Assembly: GCA_038501195.1 (NCBI GenBank)
Contig: JBBPUQ010000008.1
Coordinates: 3,358,501 to 3,422,500, forward strand
Origin: Nemania diffusa
Lineage: Eukaryota > Ascomycota > Sordariomycetes > Xylariales > Xylariaceae
Direction of reading: 5' to 3'
Length of the DNA stretch: 64,000 bases
Each line of letters begins with the position of its first letter. Positions within the stretch are counted from its first letter, which is position 1. Shown here one piece after another: positions 37,377 to 49,426 of this stretch. Both the position numbers and the translations under genes were made by a program. Below the pieces are notes generated by a model. It saw only the letters and a list, made by a program, of their open reading frames with translations, made no database searches and was not told the DNA's origin.

Positions 37377-37460
37377 AGAAAAGAGTGTGAAAGGGGGGGG
37401 GGGAGGAGGAAAGGGAAGGAGATAAAGAGAAGGAGTGAAAGAGATATAAGGAGGCGGAAG
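37377..37460 (-). promoter_or_regulatory. Polypyrimidine tract upstream of ENA ATPase
   Basis: On the coding (minus) strand this is an almost unbroken C/T run, about 50-130 nt upstream of the ATG, including 11 consecutive C (37403-37393). CT-rich tracts just upstream of start codons are common in strongly expressed filamentous fungal genes; the role here is inference. Confidence 0.45.
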
Positions 37461-39322
37461 GCCGGAAGACAAGGGGTATAGTGGGAGGCTCAAGATATAC
37501 TGTCACACACACGTCCACGCCATGCCCGCCAGGTCGTCTCTCTCAACCTCTCGGGATGGCCCAGCATCGTCCCACGACAACGTGCATGACAGATGCATGC
37601 ATCCATGTCCCCCCCGGTGAGGCAGGCAACGATCTAGTGGCACAACCCCGCGCGCAGAGCCCACGAGGTGATGCATCTGTATCCTATCAATTGGCTATCA
37701 TGTGGACGTGTGCCAATACTCTGCCAAGGGACCCGAGGTTTGCCATGATTCAACCCGGTATTGTTTACTCTATTAGGCAATGGACGTATGTCGAATACGA
37801 AAGAGGCGATGTGTATAGCAGAACTGGAGGATAAAGGGAATGCGGGACCATGACGACGAGGACGATGTTAGGGAATAATAAGCTTAGTCTAGGCACGTTG
37901 TAAGTGGTCGAGGGCCAAGCATATGATGCCATGCCTAGTACGCCTATGAGAAAAGAAATTCACTTTTTGGCGATGTGACGAAGGGGGGAGCTACCTGCCT
38001 CCTAATCTGCTGTGTCTAATAGGTCCCATCGTCGTGGAATGATGGATTCTCTTCCCATTTGCCTTTCTTTCTCAGAGGGCAAAGGCACTAAAAGGCAAAG
38101 GCGTAGTTTACCTAACCTACTTAAGCCTGGGGAAGCCTAGATGTCTATGGCACACTGTATAGGTACACTACGGTACTTGGGTATCTCCTTACAGTACCTA
38201 CAGTCGAGCATCAGCCCCCCCACACGCACTGCAGACTGATTAGATACAATGTATTCTGTTTCTGTGTATGATACTGTGTGTACTTAGGTATGTATAGCAG
38301 GTACCAGCGCCGGCAAGCCATCGGAGTTGGGTACTCCACTGAAACCCGAATGGTCATCTTTCCGGCGCCGAGAACGGGGGACCGACTTGCCATGCCAGAT
38401 AAGACCAACTTCATCACCAGCCCAAGCATTGGCAGTATACATCGTACTTGACAAAGGAATCAAGTCTAGTAACTATTTCATGGTTTACACGCTTTCTCTT
38501 TTTATTTTATTTCCTCCTAGCGGGTGGCTGTACCATGATCTATAGTTGGGCTCGGCGGCTCGGCAGCTCGGCAGCGGGGTCTTCTAGTGGGAACGCCATG
38601 ACCCCTTAACGCCCCTTTTACCTTATAGGACGGATCGAGCCTCTGTCGCTAGACACATATTATCCATGTGTCGTCACAGCGTCTCGGCGCCTAGCTGACA
38701 TTGCTCGTCGTTCGTTACCGGGAGGGAGCGTCATGACGCTATGAGGACGGAACGGAGTGAGGTGAAGCAAACAGCGGTGACTAAGAGGTAGGTATGTAGT
38801 CTGCCTCTTGTTTGCCAGATGACCAGATGATATGACCCGCTTCGAGACTTACTTGCAACTTACACCGTTTGTGTCTAGGTGGGGATGGATGGCTACACGG
38901 AAACCTGCACTTGTGATACGGTATACGCATCAGTGTTACGGCATCTTACTTATTCAGATGCACGTATGCGTTTTGCTCACTAATCTATTTACTAGATACC
39001 TACCTATGCTATGACAAGAAGGTCAAGAAAAAGAAAAAAAGAAAAAGAAGGAGAAGTCCCTATGGTGCGTTGGTGGAGTTGGTCAACCAAGCCTGCATAC
39101 GCACAGTCCAATGAAGTCTGGATAGCATCGACAATAGATGCATACGGGAGGCAGATAGGTACACTAAGCATCCAGGGGTGTCAACAGTAATGGGGGTCTG
39201 CGTAGGTATGGGTATGTCATGTATGTGCTCCTGGGTAAACAACGATCCCCACGTTGCGCGCTCCTGTTCGCTCGACGAGATCTGCCCGTACGCATGCCTA
39301 CAGAATGACTGCGTAGGGTGAC
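37461..39322. other. Intergenic, no supported gene
   Basis: Upstream of the ATPase and downstream of the amidohydrolase. Mirrored short frames at 37481-37834 and 38211-38545 lack features. An A/G-rich tract occurs at 39023-39055. Confidence 0.5.
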
Positions 39323-41094
39323 CTAGGATGATGACGCGGCGGCCGCTGCCGCCGTATCGACGTCAAACACCTTCTTCCCCATGAACCACGTCTGGACGAC
39401 CCTCGCCTGCAGCAGCTTATCGGCCGCCCCCCACTCCATGTCCACCACGACGAAGTCGCCCGAGCGCCCAGCCTCCAGCTTGCCGGCCCAGCCGTCCGCG
39501 AAGCAGCTGTGCGCCGACCCCTCGGTGCCCGCCGCCACGGCCGCCGCGAGCGAGAGCGCGAAGTGGGCGTTGACGCGGTCCTCGAGGTCCGGCTCCCGCG
39601 CCGACCGCCGCGTCGTGGCCGTGTAGAGGTTCGTCAGAGGCGCGTGCGGCGCCGTGGGCGCGTCCGAGCCCAGCGCCAGCACCGCGCCGCCCGCGGCGAA
39701 GTCGGCGTACGCGAACGCCCGCCCGCAGCGCGACGGGCCCAGCAGCGCGGGCCAGGCGCGCAGGATGGCGGGGTCGGCGTGCACGGGCTGGATCGACGCG
39801 GTGATGCCCAACCTGCCCAGGCGCGCGGCGTCGGCGGGGGACGCGAGCTCGAGGTGCTCGATGCGGTGTCGGCGGCCGGGCGTGGCGTTCTGCTCCAGCG
39901 CGTCGATGGCGGTCCTGATCGTCTCGTCGCCTATGGCGTGCAGCGCGCACTGCAGCCTGGCGGCGTCGGCCTTGCTCACGACGGGGGCGAGCTCCGCCAG
40001 CGACCAGATGGGCGCGCACGAGACGCCCGTCGACGAGTACGGCTCTGCCAGGCCTGCGGTGCAGCCGTCGATGATGCCGTCGCCAATGACCTTGATGCCC
40101 ACTATCCGACAATCCGGGGTCGTCTCCGCATTGAACTGCCTGTTGAGCTCGATCGCTCGATCGACCTGCGCCAGATTCTCCGCTTCCGTCTTGCGCGGGG
40201 TGATGAGCCAATGCACGGCGAACCGGATTGGTAGTGCCTCTTGCTGGCGGAGTGTCTGCAGCGCTTCCCACCCGTTCTCGTCCATGGCCATCTCGACCAG
40301 GCCAGTGTAGCCAGCCGCGTTATACGCCTGTACCGCCCGTTTGAGGGCTGCTAGCTTCTCTGCCATAGGCGCGACTTTGGCGATATGCGGCCACACAATG
40401 GTCACTGCAGCAGACTCGGATAGGAGACCCGAGGCTCTCCCGCTCTCGTCACGAGATATCTCTCCTCCCTCGGGATTGGGCATGTCCTGCACCCCCATCT
40501 CCTCCAAGGCCGCAGTGTTGCACCACGTAGAATGAAGATCTTTAGAGTCGATGAAGATGGGCCGCGGGTCAATATCATCAATCATGCTGGCTAGTGCTTT
40601 GCCGTTTGTCATAGAGTGCATCCATCCCTTCGCCATTATCCGTGACGCCGACGGATGCGCCGCACTTCAATGTCATGATTCTAGTCAGTAATTTCATGTT
40701 GTGTAGACGTTATCTGTACCGGCCACGAAGCGATGCGCCCCGGCACTCCTTAACAATAGGGGTACACGACTTGTAGTGTTACTCACGCGAAATGCTTGAG
40801 GGTTTCCCTGATGTCCTCGAGGTCCTTGCATTTTTCCAATCCGGCCTTCTGAAGCGACTGTCCAAACATCAAGAGATGCATGTGTCCATCGATGAAGCCC
40901 GGCAGCACAACCCGGCCACCAACATCGTGTCTCGTGGCGCCGCCTGCCTCGGCTTGCCGTATTTGCTCGTCCGCCGACGCGCCCACGTGGACGATGCGCC
41001 CGGCTCCATCGACGAGCATGCACTCGGCGAATGAGTGGTTCTCCCCCCGGATCCCTGATTGGAAGAATCGCCCATTGTAGAACACAGCAGCCAT
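39323..41094 (-). CDS. YtcJ-like amidohydrolase (amidohydrolase 3 family)
   Basis: Metal-dependent amidohydrolase, 549 aa from two exons: 41094-40787 and 40664-39323, with a 122 bp intron; the junction reads HFA|AAHPSASRIMAKGW. Seen: beta-sandwich start MAAVFYNGRFF, the HxH metal motif in GFIDGHMHLL (near residue 75), KVIGDGIIDGCTAGL, the His of ALHAIGDETIRTAIDA, the His of HRIEHLELAS, and the Asp of LALGSDAPTAP. These are the ligands expected of a TIM-barrel hydrolase of the YtcJ/NfdA group, whose substrates are mostly unknown amides. The second half of exon 2 is very GC-rich, which opens long but spurious frames on the other strand (39509-40234, 39417-40271). No secretion signal is visible, so it is probably cytosolic. 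Confidence 0.9.
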
Positions 41095-44081
41095 TTCGAG
41101 AAACTGGCCGCCTTATATGATGCCTTTTTGGAGAGAGTATTGGTCGCCGTTGACTCCAATCCCCGTGCCCCGTGACAGACTCCGAGGGTGGCAGCGCCTC
41201 TCCCCACCATCGAAGCCCCGCCTCTGGCCGATAACGGCATGCCGAGGAGTATGGCGGCCGCCCAATCATTGATAATAGACAGGAATCCGGTACGCGATGA
41301 GAACCAGCTTAAGCGAAAGGTATACGAGCGGGCTTGTGCGAGTATCTCGTCGAGTCTTGTCAGAGTGTGAGTGGTCGAAGCATAGGCGAGTAGGCTCGTG
41401 ACTCGTGAAGTGCCTGCAAGACTAAATGAAATAGGGGGAACTAAGGCAAGGCATACAATATTGGATGAAGGATCAAAAGTCTCGTCAGTAGTAACATATA
41501 GACTTAAAGAGCAAGGTAATAAAATGGAGCTACTATGTATAAGAAGAATATATAAATAGAGGAAACCTTCATATAGGTGTTCATGAGCTAATATTCCTAT
41601 ATAAAAATAAGAACACTGACAGCAACAGATTCTTATTGCAGCTCGCGTTGAAACAAAGAGCAAACAAGAATATAGTATATCATATGTTGTAGTACTCTAT
41701 CTCTATGCCGACGGTAGTGAACATTCATAAAATCATGCTTGAGGTTTGGGGCATCAGTCTATCATAATAATTCTTCGTAATAGGAAAAGGGGGGAAACCA
41801 TTACACGTGGGCGAGAGCCCTCAACCCCAAAAACGTACTGGTAACATCTGAAGTGCTCTCTCGCAATTGTCCGCTTCTTGAATAACATATGTAACTACTA
41901 TCTGAAACGCGACGTTGTGCGAGACGTCGTGTTTGTTGAGAGCTGTGAAGATATGGAGCTATAGCAGATGATAGACCATAGACCATTTATTCGGCTAGTC
42001 ATCTGCTCTTAGAGGAGAGCCGTTCCTAGACGAATGAAAAGCATAACTAAGGCGTACACGGTGTAGGAGTAGGGCCGTATACTCCGAGAGTACAAAGGAT
42101 AGAAGCTTGGGAGGGCAAGGCACTATGGCAATAGCCAAAGCGTCCACGCTCTCGATAATCCAAAAAAAAAAAAACAATTCAGCTATGTTATGCATGTATC
42201 TGGAAATCATGATCTCGCTAAAGAACTGAAAAAGTGAGGAGGTACTCGTGTATAGTGCTAAGGTCACCATGAGGCATAGCTACCGGAAGAGTGTCTTTGT
42301 AGATGTTGCCGATTAGGTTTTCATTGGTAGAATTATGTTTACTAAAATGAGTGGACCTTGGAAGTGGTCTTTCCTCCCTAGGGAATGGATATGAGACATG
42401 ATTAGGCGGCAGTAAAATTACGTGGAGAGATAATGCAGAGTGGAGGGGTGAAGGCGAGGAACCACAGAGGTTTGGGCGTTGTTTTATGCCCCGAGGTGAC
42501 GTAGGTAAGTATTACGAGATATTTTATTTGATAGAGTTATAATATAACGATCTAAACAAAGAGCTTAGAACTTAATTTATATAAATACTTAGTCTTCCTT
42601 ATCGAGATTTTTGTTATGCCAAAAACGTGAAGTACACAGATACCAGGTGCAAATTATAAGGATGTTTTTCTGGGGGTCGGCCTAGCTCAATCGCTCGCAC
42701 TTAATGTATCGTAAGTAATAGTTACATTGCATATATATATATATATATATCTTTTAGTCTCCTTCATTCTGAGTTATAGGGCCAGAGCGGTCCCGGCTGC
42801 CCCCTCGTGGACCTATTAGTACTTTACACATCGAAGAAAGATGGCATCTTGTCTAAACATGCGCATTCGTCCTGAACTCACCTGAATAGCCTCTAGATAG
42901 CATGTAAACACTGACTATGCTATTATAATTATCAGGAGGGGGTATGTTTTAACTCATATCATGAAGATATCCCCCCCCGTGCCTTGAGAAGGTTGTAGAA
43001 ACCATTCTGTGAGCTGACATTGAGACGGTGTGGGTGACCTGACCATATGGGGATTAGATTGATTAGGTCATCGAGTCCTAGTTTTTCTTTTCTTTATTTA
43101 AGATAGTTAGCCGAAGCTAGCACTTCTCACAGATAGTTACGCCTCTTACGCGGCCCCTTCGGGGGTCCGCTACTTCTCAATATACGTTTGCATTACCTAT
43201 TTACTGTTTTCTTAAGCCTCAAATCTCTAGAAGTGATCGATATGACAGTGGTCAGTCCTCTAGAGTGCGTAGTGTGTGTGTGTTACATGCTTCGTTTCAA
43301 CATGAAACCAGTTATGACACTCATCACTAACTGTGAATGTTCAACAATGAATTTCAATTCAGACGGACCTTATTCGGTTCTTGGTGTCATTAAAACTAAA
43401 ATTCATACCATCTATATCTAGCGACCACCGAGCCTAGTGCCCCAGGTAGACGGCACAATTTGAGTATCTATCAAAAAGGAGCGACATGGACGGCATCCAC
43501 ACCGCCTTTACCTTTCCTAATAGTACTTGAGCTAGTATCGCTTTCGACGTTCTTCAGACACTTCCGATTTTGCCGCTGTCTTCACGATACGAGACTAGAG
43601 AATGGCGACTATAAGGAAACCCTAGCCTTGCGGGAATGCAAGTACGCACCAACAATTGATGAGAGTATAGTGAGAAGATTTCTAAAGATGGCGGTTGATC
43701 TGCTATGCAAAAGCATGGTCATGGTATGCGTTGCATACAACAGAAAGGCGAAAAAGACCAATTGGATTCTTACACTATTTGGGGGCAATCGTATCCGGCG
43801 ATGACGATCCTGGTTGTTTCATAGCGTGACGACGCGAAGTTCATCCCTAGACAGCTGTACATTGGTAATCTAGAATTCGGCCTCCGCGGGCCCGGTATAA
43901 GTACGATCATGAATTTCGCTGCCTAAATTACTGAATTGGTCGTCGTATACATCGATTGACCTGTCATGTAGGCGTGTGTTTTATCTTAGGTGTATATAAT
44001 ATATAATAGACGATGCTGAACAATACAATTCTTACCACTCTAGCCATTGGTTAACTGAAGGGTAAAGCATCATTTCTCACC
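41095..44081. other. Gene-poor intergenic stretch
   Basis: About 3 kb. The minus frame at 40869-41663 partly overlaps the amidohydrolase exon 1 in another frame and is a shadow. A frame at 43460-43804 (plus) shows no domain. An (AT)10 run occurs at 42731-42750. The last kilobase is presumably the promoter of the acyltransferase. Confidence 0.55.
42731..42750. repeat. (AT)10 microsatellite
   Basis: Ten perfect AT dinucleotides in a gene-free stretch. Confidence 0.9.
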
Positions 44082-45738
44082 ATGCCGGCCAAAACAGAAG
44101 ATGAAAGTAAGAAACCCAGTATCATCCGTCCACTCGGAAACGTGTAAGTAAAGACATTCGCGATCCCGAGCAAGCTCAGAATAAAATAAGCTAACATTTA
44201 CGTGTTGCTGTCTGTAAAGGGAATGCTATGAGTTTCACATGCTCCAGCTGAGGTTCTTTGGGGGCACGATAGTCAACTGCCGCTACACCATCCCGCCATC
44301 CCTCGCAGCGCCGGAGCTACAGCATGAAGACGTCGTCGCGCGCTTCGAAGATGCCTTGGCGCGCGTCGTGCTGGAGCACCCGGCGCTCCGCCTCGACACC
44401 GTCAATGTGAACACGAAGCGTCCGGCGTGGATCGCCATCAGCCAAGTCGACTTCGCGCATCACGTGCAGTGGGAAGACGTTGACGACAGCGAGGAGGACG
44501 CTGCCGCCGCAGCCGCAGAGCACGAGGAGATGCTGCGGGAGAGGATCGAGACGCTCCTCGACGAGCCGTATGCCGGTCTCGCGGGGCGGCCCAAGTGGCG
44601 CGTGCTCGTTCTGTTCAAGAAGGGCGCGGCGCCGTTCCTCGACGTCGTGTTCGACTACAGCCATGCCTTCGGCGACGGCATAAGCGGCAAGATCTTCCAC
44701 GAGACCCTTCTACGCGTCCTCAACACCGGAGCGGCGAGCGGGAAACAGACATCCCACCCCGCGCTCGCCAACCGCGTGCTGACGATCCCACCCACGGCGG
44801 CCGCTCTGCCGCCCCCCGTAGAGAAGAGGGCCAAGTTCCCCGTGGCCGCGAAATTCGCTCTCTCGACCGCGTGGCGCGAGCTGATGCCCCCAGGCCTCGC
44901 CTTGCCCTCGTCCGCAAATGCGAACTGGGCCCCCATCCGCCCCGCGCCCTTCCGGACGCGGCTGGGCATTTTCAACGTCGAGCCCGCCGCCCTAAAGGGC
45001 ATACTCGCGGCGTGCCGCGCGCACGACACGACGGTGACGGCGCTCCTGCACGCGCTCCTGCTCGCGTCCATGGCCGCGCGCCTCCCTGCGAACAAAGCGA
45101 CGGCGTTCACGGGGATCACGGCGCTCGATCTGCGGCGGTACCTCGACGCGGACGCGGCGCGCACGATGGCGGACTACGTCTCGCAGACGCCGCACCAGTT
45201 CGGCGCGGACGTGGTGCGCGAGATCCGGGGCGCGATAACAGAAGCGGCAGCAGCAGCGGCAGCGAGCGGGGACGACGACCCGGCGCCGTCGCCGGCGCTG
45301 GCGGCGCTCGTCTGGCGCTGCGCGGCGCGCGTCCGCGGGGAGATCCGGAAGCGCCTCGACGACGGCCTGCGGGACAACCTCGTGGGCCTGATGCGGCTCG
45401 TGCCGGACTGGCGGACGCAGTTCCGCGTCGAGGCCAGCAAGGCGCGGCCTTACTCCTTCTTCGTCACGAATCTTGGCGTCCTCGACGGCGGCGGCGGCGG
45501 CGGCGGCGCTGCGACGGAACCGAACGGGGAGGCCGGGGGACGCTGGGGAGTCGCGCATTCGGTGTTCGCCACCAGCCCCGAGGTGTGCGGCGCGGCGTTC
45601 CAGGTCTCGCCCATCTCCGTTAGGGGCGGCGCGCTCTGCGTGAGCTGTAGCTGGCAGGATTGCGTTGTTGACGTCGAGCTGGCTGAGGCTATTGTTGCTG
45701 ATCTGGAGCGGTGGCTGCGGTTTATTGGGACATCATGA
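44082..45738 (+). CDS. AATase/condensation-fold acyltransferase
   Basis: Acetyl- or acyl-CoA-dependent O-acyltransferase of the alcohol acetyltransferase family, 526 aa from two exons: 44082-44143 and 44220-45738. The intron has consensus donor GTAAGT; exon 1 gives MPAKTEDESKKPSIIRPLGN, joining to VECYEFHMLQLRFFGGT, as in family N-termini. Seen: catalytic HxxxD within DYSHAFGDGISG (near residue 160), the GTIVNCRY start region, and the SFFVTNLGVLDG segment near residue 410 resembling the family's second conserved block. Exon 2 is very GC-rich with Gly and Ala runs, so long opposite-strand and alternate-frame reads (44595-45623, 44992-45558) are artefacts. Likely reaction: esterification of an alcohol, possibly of a secondary metabolite; substrate unknown. 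Starting at the downstream internal ATG (44239) would drop the first 25 residues. Confidence 0.85.
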
Positions 45739-46514
45739 TCATAGTCTGTGCTGTACGCCGATTTCTGAATAAAAAATTGATCAGAGGGGTGACGGTAACC
45801 TAGAGAAATTCCTAGGGTGTATATACCATCTGTTATGTCTCTAGTCAATAATAAAATACAAATGAATATAACGTTATCCTGTTTTGCTTGATGAATACTC
45901 ACCCCCTGCTAGATAGATGGCTAAGATGAGATGAGAACGCAACTAGCGAACCTAGGATCGAGCCACCTCTCATCCTTAAATTTGCTCATCTCGATGCACT
46001 CTAACCGACACACATAACAGGAGGTGCACTAAGGAGCGTGTTCACTGCAAACAGTAAATAATCAAATTGCGGTTGCCTGAGCTACATATCTGTAAAGTCA
46101 CCACCGAAACTGGCCTCCAATCGTCGATAAAACGTATTTTGGGAGAACTCGCCCGCGACCGTAAGCAAGTTGTTCCCAGCGATAGAGGATGAGGACCACT
46201 AACGTTGTGTATGCTGCCATAAGACCTGCAATAAGCCGCGCAGCCGCCGCCTTCTCGAAAACCAGGAAAAAGGGAGCAAACCCCCGAAAGACAATCTTTT
46301 TTTTTCAAGACCCTACCGCCACCACCCCCCTCCCCCCGATTTCTCCCCGAGAAATATAGCTGACTTAGCAACAACCGCCCTCAACTCCTGAAAAGATGCA
46401 ACCGGAACTACCATTCCCCTTGTATTGAAAGAGTCACAAATGCGTAATAGGGAAGATGCACACGTATGTACGGGAACAGCTCATCGCCAGTAACAAGTGG
46501 CTGCTGTTGCAAGC
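45739..46514. other. Intergenic, no supported gene
   Basis: Convergent 3' flanks. A minus frame at 46042-46374 includes a Gly-rich translation of a poly-pyrimidine/purine tract (46295-46345) and is not a gene. Confidence 0.55.
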
Positions 46515-47937
46515 CTACTCGGTCCGGGCTCTCTTACCCCGGCCGCGTGGGGCGAGATGATGAGTTCGGCCCCCAACACTCTCCCAGTACTCTTCGAGCA
46601 GCGTGGGCGAGATGTTCTTTAACTTAGACTCGGCCTCCATCGTGGTCTCGCCGCGCGTGGCCGGGTGTCCGACCCACTGAACCTCAAACTGGAATCCTCC
46701 GCGGTTCTTCTTCTCGTGTCGCAGAACCTTGAATACGTGGTATGTCTCTGGTGGTGGGTTCTTCGGCTTGTGGAAGAGCGCATTGATCCGGCCGCCCTGT
46801 GCCTTCCAATAGTCGTATAATGCGTCTTCGGCGCCGTGTTGGACCTCCTCCTCTAGTTCCCATGTCGCATCTTGCTCGCCCTCGCCCATCCATTGAATCA
46901 GCAGTTCAACGGCGCCACTTTGATCGCTGGTCATCCGGTGCTTGAGCAGTTTTGCGATTTCGTGTTCCTCGCGGACATCTTCGCCCTCTTCTTCTTCCTC
47001 ATTCTCTTCTTCTTTCTCTTCTACTTCTACTTCTGCTTCTTTGCCTCGCGCCTGTTCGGTCGCCATAGCCTCGATTTGTTTCGCTTTCCCTTTATTCTTT
47101 GGGGTGGGTTCGTTGACGGTTTCGGGCTGGGGTACGGTAGCTGGGGCGGCTGGCGCGTTAGCAGCGTTATTGCCAAGGAGTTCTGAGGTGGATAGAGTAA
47201 TTAGTAAGGGACGCGCGAGCTTGAAGAGCCTCGGCGCGCGCAAAGAAAATGTATGCCTACCTAAACCTCCCATTGGGGCTTCTGGTACGAGGGAGTCTAG
47301 TTGCATAGGTTTGGTTTCAGGGGCCTTTGCACCAGCCGTGTTGACTTCTGCATGGATTTGAGATGCCACCGCCACACTTGATGCATCACCTTGCTGAGAC
47401 TTTAGTGAAGGCCGGCCGCGGGGTCCTAGTTAACCCCTTGCGTTAGTCCATCGTCCAATCATTGACCGTAGAGGAATGTGCTTAGTATATATATAGAGAG
47501 AGGTAGGGTCGGGGATCATACGCTTGCCGGTTACCGATATACGAGGCCTGGTACTTGATCCGGGCGTCGTAGAAGATAAGCGCGACCGTGCAGTGCGTTG
47601 CGAAGTGGGTGTTTTTCGAGCGGGTATGATGTCGTCCTCGTCATCTGTATTCCTCCAAGTCAGCCACACACGTCCACGTAAATATCTACAGCACACACGC
47701 GCGCGCATGTACACGCATGCACACGCTATCTAGAACGCGCGCATCGCATCGCATCGATGATATGTCGTCGAGTAATCAATTAATGGATGCTGTGATGGTC
47801 AAGGAAACCGCAGTCTACTAACCTTCTTCCATGGGTTCGTAGGGATCAGCTTTGGCTTTGCGCTTTGTGCCTCTCGGGTCTGCAGAAGTGCCATTCTGCT
47901 TGTTGGGAGAGTTCCAAAAATTGAGGAGGGCCGCCAT
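46515..47937 (-). CDS. AT-hook and double-chromodomain protein
   Basis: Putative chromatin protein, 356 aa from four exons: 47937-47823, 47644-47522, 47425-47261, 47182-46515. Seen: N-terminus MAALLNFWNSPNKQ, basic stretch, Ser/Thr/Arg-rich linker, then an AT-hook-like KRPRGRPS (about 79-86) that is formed only by joining exons 2 and 3; an acidic Glu-rich block; chromodomain 1 about 208-266 (EHEIAKLLKHRM, ELLIQWMGEGEQDATWE); chromodomain 2 about 283-340 (YHVFKVLRHEKK, FEVQWVGHP); basic tail RGRGKRARTE. Chromodomains typically bind methylated histone tails and AT-hooks bind A/T-rich DNA. I know of no named gene with this layout, though fungal chromodomain partners of histone deacetylase complexes are the nearest analogy. 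The third intron (78 bp) is frame-neutral and could be retained; the first exon rests on frame continuity. Confidence 0.8.
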
Positions 47938-49426
47938 TTAAATAAATTATTCGGTCAATGCCTGATGCAATGCAATGCAAGCAAACAAAGGAGGAAGGCG
48001 ACGGAGGGGAACCAATCAGTCGGCGTCTGGCAGTTTCTGGTAATGTCAATGTCCTACGTTGACACAACGATGGCTGCGACAGGCTGCCGGAAGGATGAGG
48101 CTGCGGTTGTTGTCGCGGATGAAAGGGACCGAGGGGTATGAGACGACAGTTTGCTGTGCTGCTGTGTTGATGATGTCTTGTCGGTGGAAAAGTAAAAGTG
48201 CGGTAATACGTGTGGTTGGCTGTGTTGTGTGTTGTCAACGCGCAGTTCGGCAGCGGAGTCGACTGCACGACTATACTTTGAGTCTAGGTGGTGGACTTTA
48301 GCACTGGACCTAGTGTGCCTAAGCTTAAGGTATGCGTGGGTATGGATTCTGTAGTCTGTATTGTGTACAGTCTCCAGAATATACCGACTCTGGCAGATCA
48401 ACAATCCGTTCCCGATGTAACCAAACCCCGGCACGACAGAAAACAACTGGAGTAATTAGCAGCGGATGATGACCGGTAATAAGTAATTATGTTGTTACCG
48501 TGGTTGCTTTTTCTGTACCGGTGCTAGATACAGAATAGATGTGTTGGGTACAGAGTAGGTAGGAGGTATGGAGCTTGGAGAAACTATTTAAAAAAAAATA
48601 AAAAAAAAGATGGGCCAACTAGATAGAGTCGTGTTGAAGAGGGAAGGGAGTTACTTCCTCTGTCTATCTATGTAGCTCGCACGAACTTACTCACGTATAT
48701 CTATATACGTGTTATAATAGGCAGGTTCGGATCTAATCTGCATAGTACCTACCTACCTAAACTATAGGACCTACATACATAAGGTAGGTAGACTACCCAA
48801 CCTAATACCTAATACTAACCTAGGTTCTTGTTTATAAACAACAACTGGCATCGGCTGGCCACTGTACTGTAGTAGGACGGAAGCAAGAAACTTGCTAGCT
48901 TGGTATTCGGACTCCACTCCACCTGCCTAAAGGGGCAAGTGCTGACCCACCCCAGCGTCAGTGCTTTACCTTAACCCAGGTCTTATTCATAGCTCCCTTT
49001 TACACTGCAATGAACCCAAGCCCACCCCAACCGCTTCGTTTTCCATCGATGCACTTCGGTCCGCGTGGGTGCTACGACACTACGACAAGAAGTGGCTAGA
49101 CTAAAATTGGACCATTATAGACACAAAATATAGGCAGGTGATTATATGTTACATACTTAGATATGTATATATATAAGGTATACGTATATGTGCCCCCATC
49201 CTAACTTGTAAGTCATGACATTATCAGTACGATGCTTATCCAGTCGCCAATATATATATATACATGAAACAGTGAGCAAATACCTCCAGCCAGCTGCCCA
49301 ATAACCTGCAAGTCCTAGATATTATACACAGAAGATAGAAGGAGAGCGGAAAATGGAAAATGGAAAGAGAAAGAGAGCCGATAGAAAGGTACCGCCTAGG
49401 TAAAGCAGGCCCCAGCTCTATACCTC
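47938..49426. other. Intergenic with TACCTA cluster
   Basis: Promoter of the chromodomain gene and 3' flank of the laccase. Mirrored short frames around 47846-48446 are shadows. TACCTA and TAGGTA units dominate 48746-48826. Confidence 0.55.
48746..48826. repeat. TACCTA/TAGGTA cluster
   Basis: TACCTACCTACCTA, CCTACATACATAAGGTAGGTAG and CCTAATACCTAATACTAACCTAGG in close succession. Same tract type as at 7.1 and 7.9 kb. Confidence 0.7.

Noticed and set aside
39417..40271. Long frames on both strands over the amidohydrolase
   Set aside because: Arg-rich shadows of a very GC-rich exon; the minus frame called carries all metal ligands.
44595..45623. 342-codon frame inside the acyltransferase, and similar opposite-strand frames at 44655-45164 and 44992-45558
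   Set aside because: Arg/Pro/Ala-rich translations produced by the GC-rich exon; the +1 acyltransferase frame has the HxxxD motif and family N-terminus.
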